A stretch of DNA of 64,000 nt, taken from Flavobacterium sp. GSB-24. Its GTDB lineage: Bacteria; Bacteroidota; Bacteroidia; Flavobacteriales; Flavobacteriaceae. The position numbers and the translations under genes are program-made. The notes beneath the pieces were generated by a model. It was given only the letters and a program-made list of their open reading frames with translations. It did no database searches and was not told the DNA's origin. Positions 58,353 to 64,000 of this stretch are shown piece after piece. Position 1 is the first letter of the stretch, and each line of letters opens with the position of its first letter. The stretch is taken from positions 62,001 to 126,000 of the forward strand of contig NZ_AP027043.1 in assembly GCF_027924665.1 (NCBI RefSeq), in the 5' to 3' direction.

Positions 58353-59912
58353 ATGGACATCATAACGATCATCATTGGTATTGTAGGTATTGCAGCAGGA
58401 TTCGCAATAGCTAAAATTATCGAGAAAAGTAATATTTCAAACCTAATTAAAAACGCTAAAAAAGAAGCAGCTTCAATTTTAAAAGACGCTAATTTAGAAG
58501 CTGAAAATATTAAAAAAGATAAAATTCTTCAGGCAAAAGAACGCTTTATCGAATTAAAATCAGAACACGAACAAGTTATTTTAGCAAGAGATAAAAAAGT
58601 TGCTGAAGTAGAAAAACGCGTACGTGATAAAGAATCTCAAGTTTCAAATGAACTTTCTAAAGCTAAAAAAGTAAACGATGACTTTGAAGCTAAAACTGCT
58701 GAGTACAATAATAAAATTGAAATTTTAGACAAAAAACAAGCTGAAGTAGATAAACTTCACAAAAGCCAATTACAGCAGCTTGAAGTAATTTCTGGTCTTT
58801 CTGCTGAAGAAGCAAAAGAACAATTAGTTGAAGGTTTAAAAGCTGAAGCTAAAACTAAAGCAATGTCTCATATTCAAGAAACAATTGAAGAGGCTAAACT
58901 TACTGCACAACAAGAAGCTAAGAAAATTATCATCAATACTATCCAAAGAGTTGGAACTGAAGAAGCAGTTGAAAATTGCGTTTCTGTTTTCAATATCGAA
59001 TCTGATGATGTAAAAGGTAGAATTATTGGTCGTGAAGGACGTAATATTAGAGCTCTTGAAGCTGCAACTGGAGTTGAAATCATTGTTGACGATACACCAG
59101 AAGCTATTATCCTTTCTTGTTTCGATCCTGTGCGTAGAGAAATTGCTCGTTTGTCATTGCATAAATTAGTAACTGACGGACGTATTCACCCAGCGAGAAT
59201 CGAAGAAGTTGTTGCTAAAACTGCTAAACAAATCGACGACGAAATTATTGAGGTTGGAAAACGTACAGTAATCGACTTAGGAATTCACGGTTTACACCCA
59301 GAATTAATCAAAGTTGTAGGTAGAATGAAATACCGTTCTTCTTACGGACAAAACTTACTACAACACTCGAGAGAGGTTTCTAAACTTTGCGGTATCATGG
59401 CTGCAGAATTAGGATTGAATGTAAAACTAGCTAAAAGAGCAGGTTTACTACACGATATTGGAAAAGTGCCAGATACAGAAAGCGATTTACCACACGCACT
59501 TTTAGGTATGCAGTGGGCTGAAAAATATGGTGAAAAAGAAGAAGTATGTAATGCGATTGGAGCTCACCACGACGAGATCGAAATGAAATCTTTATTATCG
59601 CCGATTATCCAAGTTTGTGATGCTATTTCTGGAGCAAGACCAGGTGCAAGACGTCAGGTATTAGATTCTTACATCCAACGTTTGAAAGATCTTGAAGATG
59701 TAGCTTACGGATTCAGCGGTGTTAAAAACGCTTATGCAATTCAAGCAGGTAGAGAGCTTCGTGTAATTGTAGAAAGTGAAAAAGTTTCAGACGATAATGC
59801 GGCAAACTTATCTTTCGAGATTTCACAAAAAATCCAAACAGAAATGACTTATCCTGGCCAAGTAAAAGTTACAGTTATTAGAGAAACTAGGGCTGTAAAT
59901 ATTGCGAAATAA
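58353..59912 (+). CDS. rny: Ribonuclease Y
   Basis: 519-residue membrane-bound endoribonuclease that starts mRNA decay. An N-terminal membrane helix ([21 protein letters not shown], read as [18 protein letters not shown]) is followed by a long coiled coil (about 28-180), a KH domain (about 217-275, with [17 protein letters not shown] and [21 protein letters not shown]) and an HD domain in which [12 protein letters not shown] near 363-374 and [11 protein letters not shown] near 403 supply the metal ligands. Length equals B. subtilis RNase Y (520). It follows the 6S RNA on the same strand, and terminates at a shared hairpin. Confidence 0.96.
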   Translation: MDIITIIIGIVGIAAGFAIAKIIEKSNISNLIKNAKKEAASILKDANLEAENIKKDKILQAKERFIELKSEHEQVILARDKKVAEVEKRVRDKESQVSNELSKAKKVNDDFEAKTAEYNNKIEILDKKQAEVDKLHKSQLQQLEVISGLSAEEAKEQLVEGLKAEAKTKAMSHIQETIEEAKLTAQQEAKKIIINTIQRVGTEEAVENCVSVFNIESDDVKGRIIGREGRNIRALEAATGVEIIVDDTPEAIILSCFDPVRREIARLSLHKLVTDGRIHPARIEEVVAKTAKQIDDEIIEVGKRTVIDLGIHGLHPELIKVVGRMKYRSSYGQNLLQHSREVSKLCGIMAAELGLNVKLAKRAGLLHDIGKVPDTESDLPHALLGMQWAEKYGEKEEVCNAIGAHHDEIEMKSLLSPIIQVCDAISGARPGARRQVLDSYIQRLKDLEDVAYGFSGVKNAYAIQAGRELRVIVESEKVSDDNAANLSFEISQKIQTEMTYPGQVKVTVIRETRAVNIAK

Positions 59913-59933
59913 CAGAAAAGAAAGATTATATAT

Positions 59934-59973
59934 AAAAAAGAAAGGCTGTCGATTACGACAGCCTTTCTTTTTT
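59934..59973. terminator. Bidirectional terminator of rny and the histidine kinase
   Basis: GAAAGGCTGTCG (59940-59951) pairs with CGACAGCCTTTC (59956-59967), flanked by A6 and T6 runs. The kinase stop is at 59990 on the other strand, so the hairpin serves both. Confidence 0.92.
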
Positions 59974-59989
59974 ATCATTTATTTCAATC

Positions 59990-61510
59990 TTAAACATCAT
60001 TAAAAACAATTTTAAAGCTCGTTCCTACTCCCACTTCACTTTCTACTAAAACTGTTCCTTTCATCGCTTCTATTTGATTTCTTGTAATATAAAGTCCAAT
60101 TCCACGTGCTTCGTCATGTTTGTGAAAAGTTTTATACATTCCAAACAATAAATCTCCGTATAACTTTAAATCAATTCCAAGTCCGTTATCTGTAATTTTA
60201 AGAGATTTAAACCCTTCTGGCTCTATAGCAAAATCAAAAGTTATTACTGGATCACGATCTGGATGCGCATATTTAATTGCATTTGTTGTAAAGTTCAATA
60301 AAACACTTTCCATGTAAGCCGGATTAAAATTAATCGTCAAATATTTCGGCACATTGTTAATAATTGTCACTTTACGCTGTTTATCATAACCTTTAATAGT
60401 CGAAATTGTTTTTTCGATATACTCACACAACATTAGCGGTACAACTGCAATATTGATGTTGCTCTGCGTTTTTACAATCTGTGTAAGATTTGAAATTGTT
60501 TCATTCAAATCATTAGAAACAGTACGCAAATGCTCCAGCATTTCTTCGACTGTTTGTTTATTTACATCGGCATCAATAAAATCCAGGATCGATTTTATAT
60601 TTCCTGCCTGCGTATTTAAATTGTGAGAAACAATATGCGAAAAATTTAACAAACGACTATTTTGATCGCTGTATAGTTTCATCGTTTTTATGAGTTCTAG
60701 CTCTTTTTCTTTTTGAGCAGAAACATCCGTATGTGTTCCAATTACACGCAACGGTTTTCCATTTTCATCCCTTTTAATCACTTTACCGCGGTCTAAAATC
60801 CATTTGTAATTACCACTTGAAGTCATTACGCGATGGTAATTTTCATAATACGGAATCTTATTATCAAAATGTTCCTGAATATCCGAGTAATATTTCGGAA
60901 GGTCATCAGGGTGCACAATTTTATCCCAGCGTTCTGGATCATCAAAAATATCAGTAGATTCTAATTCTAAAATTTTCAGCGATAAAGAGGAATAAAAAAC
61001 ACTATTAGTCACCATATCCCAATCCCAAATGCCCGCAGTTGAAGCATCGAGAGCAAATTGAAAGCGTTCTTCAGATATGCGAAGTTTTTCTTCTTTATCT
61101 TTTAACTCTGTAATATCCGAAACATGACCATAAAAGATCACTTTACCATCTATAGTCGATTCTGTTTTCGAAGTTATTTTAAACCAGCGAATTCCTTTTT
61201 TAGGCAAAACTGCCCTAAATTCAATTTCCCATGGTTTTATTTCTCTCCTAGCTTTGACCAAAGACTGAAAAAAATAATCACGGTCTTGTGGTACAATTCG
61301 ATCGTAAATTATAAATTTTATATCATTGGTAAAATCTAATGCAGAAAGTTCAAATATTTCATCAGCTGACTTACTTACAAGAGGAAATGAATAATTATTA
61401 TCAGTATCAATAATAAACTGAAAAAGCAAGTCAGGCATTTCGGCCAACAATTTCTTATAAAAATTATTTACCTCTAAGCAATCGTCATTTCCATATAAAT
61501 CAAAAACCAT
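59990..61510 (-). CDS. PAS-PAS sensor histidine kinase
   Basis: 506-residue soluble sensor kinase without membrane segments. PAS domain 1 (about 15-135, with WFKITSKTESTIDGKVIFYGHVSDITELK, read as WFKITSKTESTIDGKVIFYG and HVSDITELK), then PAS domain 2 (about 140-270, with WILDRGKVIKRDENGKPLRV and THTDVSAQ). The dimerisation helix carries SHIVSHNLNTQAGN near 292-305; the phosphorylated His sits in HNLN rather than in the usual HELRTP. The ATPase lobe has NFTTNAIKYAHP near 406, DNGLGIDLKLYG and GIGLYITRNQIEAMKG. No response regulator is adjacent. Signal and target are unknown. Confidence 0.88.
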   Translation of the reverse strand: MVFDLYGNDDCLEVNNFYKKLLAEMPDLLFQFIIDTDNNYSFPLVSKSADEIFELSALDFTNDIKFIIYDRIVPQDRDYFFQSLVKARREIKPWEIEFRAVLPKKGIRWFKITSKTESTIDGKVIFYGHVSDITELKDKEEKLRISEERFQFALDASTAGIWDWDMVTNSVFYSSLSLKILELESTDIFDDPERWDKIVHPDDLPKYYSDIQEHFDNKIPYYENYHRVMTSSGNYKWILDRGKVIKRDENGKPLRVIGTHTDVSAQKEKELELIKTMKLYSDQNSRLLNFSHIVSHNLNTQAGNIKSILDFIDADVNKQTVEEMLEHLRTVSNDLNETISNLTQIVKTQSNINIAVVPLMLCEYIEKTISTIKGYDKQRKVTIINNVPKYLTINFNPAYMESVLLNFTTNAIKYAHPDRDPVITFDFAIEPEGFKSLKITDNGLGIDLKLYGDLLFGMYKTFHKHDEARGIGLYITRNQIEAMKGTVLVESEVGVGTSFKIVFNDV

Positions 61511-61661
61511 ATACTTCTTTTTATGTAAATAAAATATTCATACTTTTTATTCTAAAAAAACAAATTAAAATCACAAAATGAGGCTAAATTGTTTTTATTA
61601 AAACAAAAATTTAACACAATATATTAATTTTTACGACAAAATAAACGCAATAATGATAAAA

Positions 61662-62558
61662 TTATTTTCTAGGATGAAAACTATGCATCACTTCTTTTAA
61701 AAAGCTGCGATCTAAATGAACATAAATTTCTGTTGTTGTGATTGATTCGTGACCCAGCATTAATTGAATAGATCTTAAATCTGCTCCGTTTTCTAATAAG
61801 TGTGTTGCAAAGGAATGACGTAATGTATGCGGACTGATATTTTTCTTTAATCCCATTTTCTGAGCTAGATCTTTAATAATTGTAAAAACCATAGCTCTAG
61901 TCAATTGATTTCCTCTTCTATTCAAGAACAAAGTATCTTCTGCTCCTTTTTTAATATTTAAATTCGAACGAACAGCATTTTTATAAATATCAATATATTT
62001 TTGAGTCAATGGACCAATTGGAACAAATCTTTCTTTATTTCCTTTCCCGGTAATTTTTATAAAACCTTCATCAAAAAACAAATCAGAAATTTTAAGAGAG
62101 ATCAACTCAGAAACCCTAAGTCCGCATCCGTAAAGAGTTTCAAGCATTGCTCTATTTCTTTCACCTTCATTGCTGCTCAAATCTATAGTTTCAATAAGCG
62201 CATCGATTTCTTGAAGTGATAAAGTATCAGGTAATTTACGACCAGTCTTTGGCGCTTCAATTAACTCTAACGGATTATCATTTCGATAATCCTCAAAAAC
62301 AAGATAATTAAAGAAGCTTTTTAATCCCGAAATGATACGCGCCTGCGATCTCGGATTTACTTCCTTTGCTACAGAATATATAAACTGCTGTAATGTTTCG
62401 TCTGAAATTTTTATTGGAGAAACATCAATTTGATTGGTTTCTAAAAAAAGGCATAACCGCTCAATATCAAATCCGTAGTTTTCAATTGTATTTTTCGACA
62501 AACCTCTTTCTATCCTCAAATACGACTGATAATCTTTTATGTATCTGCTCCAATTCAT
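61662..62558 (-). CDS. xerD: Site-specific tyrosine recombinase XerD-like
   Basis: 298-residue recombinase that resolves chromosome dimers at dif. An N-terminal core-binding domain (about 1-95: YIKDYQSYLRIERGLSKNTIENY, read as KDYQSYLRIERGLSKNTI) is followed by the catalytic domain. LYGCGLRVSELISLKISDL near 143-161 carries the first Arg, ITGKGNKERFVPIG follows, ISPHTLRHSFATHLLENG near 242-259 carries His and Arg, LMLGHESITTTEIYVHLDRSF (read as MLGHESITTTEIYVHLD) near 268-284 carries the last His and the Tyr nucleophile. No dif site was recognised in the window. The gene is next to the two outer-membrane barrels, from which it is separated by a terminator. Confidence 0.93.
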   Translation of the reverse strand: MNWSRYIKDYQSYLRIERGLSKNTIENYGFDIERLCLFLETNQIDVSPIKISDETLQQFIYSVAKEVNPRSQARIISGLKSFFNYLVFEDYRNDNPLELIEAPKTGRKLPDTLSLQEIDALIETIDLSSNEGERNRAMLETLYGCGLRVSELISLKISDLFFDEGFIKITGKGNKERFVPIGPLTQKYIDIYKNAVRSNLNIKKGAEDTLFLNRRGNQLTRAMVFTIIKDLAQKMGLKKNISPHTLRHSFATHLLENGADLRSIQLMLGHESITTTEIYVHLDRSFLKEVMHSFHPRK

Positions 62559-62586
62559 ATTTACAAAGTAAGTGATTTTTCTACAT

Positions 62587-62617
62587 AAAAAAACCTTCCT
62601 GAATCAGGAAGGTTTTT
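62587..62617 (-). terminator. Intrinsic terminator of the first barrel gene
   Basis: 14-bp arms 62589-62602 and 62604-62617 (AACCTTCCTGA core), T run on the minus strand, between the barrel gene and xerD. Confidence 0.85.
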
Positions 62618-62639
62618 GAAATATTTTTATTTTGAAATA

Positions 62640-63215
62640 TTAAAATTTATAAGCTGCATAAATCGATAAATTACTGTTTTTTGAGCTATCAATATATTCT
62701 TCAAGATCATCATTATCATTATCGTAAACCCCTGAAAGACCAACTGTATATCTGATACCAGCAGAAAAATTATCAGTAAAATTATAACCAGCTCCAAAAT
62801 TAAATCCAAAATCAGCAGATTTATAAAAATCTTTTGCATCTTCTCCATCAATTTTAGCAGACAATAAAAAACCGATCTGAGGACCAGCTTCAACTGTAAA
62901 TTGCTTAGTAATATAGAACTTAGCAAGCACAGGAATATTCAAATAATTAAGTTTTGCATCATATTTTCCAAAAGCATCTTCAAATCTAGCACCTTGAGCA
63001 GAATATAAAAGCTCAGGTTGAATTGCTAGTCGTTCGATAACCTTAATTTCAGCAAAACCACCAACAGTAAAACCTACTAATGATTTAGTGTCATCTTCAT
63101 ATTCGCCTGTTAAAGTAGAAAGGTTAACACCTCCCTTTATCCCAAATCTTGTTTCTTGAGCATTCGTAAATCCAAATGCCATTACCGCTATAGCAGCTAA
63201 AATAATTTTCTTCAT
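62640..63215 (-). CDS. PorT-like outer-membrane beta-barrel protein
   Basis: 191-residue outer-membrane protein. The signal peptide MKKIILAAIAVMAFGFTNAQ (cleavage after AQ) leads into ETRFGIKGGVNLSTLTGEYE, then alternating strands with VGFTVGGFAEIKVIERLAIQPELLYSAQG (read as VGFTVGGFAEIKV and ERLAIQPELLYSAQG) and LTVEAGPQIGFLLSA-type segments, ending NLSIYAAYKF. The GIKGGVNLS start, IQPELLYS and AGPQIGFLLSAK are typical of the small OmpA-like/PorT-like barrel family. Its paralogue lies just upstream (63412-64000), and both share about half their residues by eye. Function unknown; a structural or porin role is likely. Confidence 0.82.
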   Translation of the reverse strand: MKKIILAAIAVMAFGFTNAQETRFGIKGGVNLSTLTGEYEDDTKSLVGFTVGGFAEIKVIERLAIQPELLYSAQGARFEDAFGKYDAKLNYLNIPVLAKFYITKQFTVEAGPQIGFLLSAKIDGEDAKDFYKSADFGFNFGAGYNFTDNFSAGIRYTVGLSGVYDNDNDDLEEYIDSSKNSNLSIYAAYKF

Positions 63216-63245
63216 TTTAATTTGTTTTGGTTAAATTTTAATGAT

Positions 63246-63253
63246 CAAATATA
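63246..63253 (-). promoter_or_regulatory. -7 box of the first barrel gene
   Basis: CAAATATA on the plus strand is TATATTTG on the minus strand, 31 bases before the start codon; -33 not clear. Confidence 0.5.
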
Positions 63254-63363
63254 AAAATATTCTTCATAAAAACTAATTTGGAATTTAACAAATAAAATAG
63301 TATTATGTATATAAGTTGTTAAATTAACATCACTTAGAGTTTAATCTAAAATGTGATAAAAAA

Positions 63364-63388
63364 AAAAACCTTCCAAAAGGAAGGCTTA
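63364..63388 (-). terminator. Terminator-like hairpin after the second barrel gene
   Basis: AACCTTCC pairs with GGAAGG around AAAA, with a long T run on the minus strand (the A run at 63359-63368). Confidence 0.7.
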
Positions 63389-63411
63389 AAAAACTAACTT
63401 ATTATTCTTTT

Positions 63412-64000
63412 TTAGAACTTGTATCCAACAGAAACAGAAAGAACGTCATCACGCATTCTTATTTGTTTTAAATCTCCAACACTAGAATAATATCTAACTT
63501 CATTCGACATCCCGAATTGATATCTTATTCCAGCTGAAAGATTTTTTGTTAAATCATAACCAGCTCCAATATTTAAACCAATATTTTGTGGTTGATATAT
63601 ATCTTTAACACTTCTGTATCCAGAAGAAAAAAAGTCTACCTCATTTTTTATTTCATACTTACCTTTAGCCGTTAATAAAAAACCGACTTGAGGTCCAGCC
63701 TCGACACTTAATTTTTCCATAACATAATACTTAAACATTACTGGCACATTAAGGTAACTTGACTTAATTTCTTGTTTATACAAATAATCAACACTAGATT
63801 GTTCATATTTCCCTCCTTGAGTAGAATACAAGAGTTCTGGTTGAATAAAAAATTTATTTCCAATCTTAAATTCAACAAAACCTCCTAAATTGAAACCAAA
63901 CTTTGGAGTTTCATTTTCAATATTCCCTATTAAAGTTGATAAATTAGCTCCTCCTTTAACTCCAAATTTTTGCGCATTCACAAATCCAAATGCCATTATT
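63412..64000 (-). CDS. PorT-like outer-membrane beta-barrel protein, 5' end cut by the window
   Basis: Paralogue of the downstream barrel. The visible 194-196 residues (from MAFGFVNAQKFGVKGGANLS) include IQPELLYSTQGGKYEQ, LSVEAGPQVGFLLTAKGKYE, IGLNIGAGYDLTKNLSAGIRYQFG (read as GLNIGAGYDLTKNLSAGIRY), and end LSVSVGYKF. The first Met here is very probably internal to the signal peptide: the neighbour reads MKKIILAAIAVMAFGFTNAQ, and one further codon (ATA, Ile) precedes this Met inside the window. So the gene continues past position 64000. Each barrel has its own hairpin terminator, so the pair is a tandem duplication rather than a tight operon. Confidence 0.82.
   Translation of the reverse strand, partial: IMAFGFVNAQKFGVKGGANLSTLIGNIENETPKFGFNLGGFVEFKIGNKFFIQPELLYSTQGGKYEQSSVDYLYKQEIKSSYLNVPVMFKYYVMEKLSVEAGPQVGFLLTAKGKYEIKNEVDFFSSGYRSVKDIYQPQNIGLNIGAGYDLTKNLSAGIRYQFGMSNEVRYYSSVGDLKQIRMRDDVLSVSVGYKF

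Noticed and set aside
1..64000. tRNA or rRNA genes
   Set aside because: I looked for conserved tRNA T-loop (GGTTCGA) contexts and rRNA-like stretches on both strands and saw none; a covariance-model scan would settle it.

Overview
The window reads as chromosomal DNA of a Flavobacterium-like member of the Bacteroidota. It is AT-rich, and many intergenic regions carry the Bacteroidota -7 box TAnnTTTG with no clear Shine-Dalgarno sequence. It also has a type IX secretion (T9SS) sorting domain, lipoproteins with acidic residues after the lipobox Cys, TonB-dependent receptors, a GlmU-like protein of the alternative bacterial type, and a 6S-type RNA between zapA and rny. No rRNA, tRNA, CRISPR array, prophage or intact insertion sequence was seen.

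Layout. 1-7.7 kb: photolyase, an ABC1/AarF-type kinase with a TetR regulator, an SDR39U1 epimerase, a YceI-like protein, a VOC protein, an acyl-CoA thioesterase and RmuC. 7.9-12.0 kb: a PrcB-domain lipoprotein, a small secreted protein, then an ECF sigma factor overlapping a protein that joins an inner-membrane anchor to a C-terminal beta-barrel, and a MepB-like protein. 12-18.4 kb: a 1137-residue T9SS-exported nuclease/phosphatase-like protein, an SDR, a disordered protein, an RluE-like pseudouridine synthase and TrmL. 18.5-29.3 kb: a corrinoid locus holding an ABC importer (btuDCF-like), cobU, a bluB-cobT fusion, cobS, an alpha-ribazole phosphatase, a cobalamin riboswitch, a BtuB-like receptor and a BtuG-like propeller lipoprotein. 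29.4-33.8 kb: an S41 protease, a second ECF sigma/anti-sigma pair with two DUF4252 proteins, and a small lipoprotein. 33.8-46 kb: carB without its allosteric domain, rpmH, small proteins, a porin with a DASS transporter, an ABC-F protein, the alternative GlmU and rpmE2. 46-64 kb: a DUF4199 protein, a GT2 glycosyltransferase, phosphohexomutase, an MsbA-like exporter, a DUF2971 protein, a lipoprotein with calcium-loop motifs, a TonB receptor, an M23 peptidase, a coiled-coil protein with zapA, 6S RNA, rny, a PAS histidine kinase, XerD and two related outer-membrane barrels, the second cut by the window end.

How it works together. The 18.5-29.3 kb region is one functional unit: corrinoid capture at the surface (lipoprotein and TonB receptor under riboswitch control), import by an ABC transporter, aerobic synthesis of dimethylbenzimidazole and assembly of the nucleotide loop. 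Unusually many inverted repeats, one tandem heptamer tract and one four-helix-bundle insert interrupt this locus. Two ECF sigma systems appear to sense the envelope, one through a regulator that probably spans both membranes. Several gene boundaries carry long nested inverted repeats, some with a terminator hairpin inside, which the gene annotation alone does not explain.
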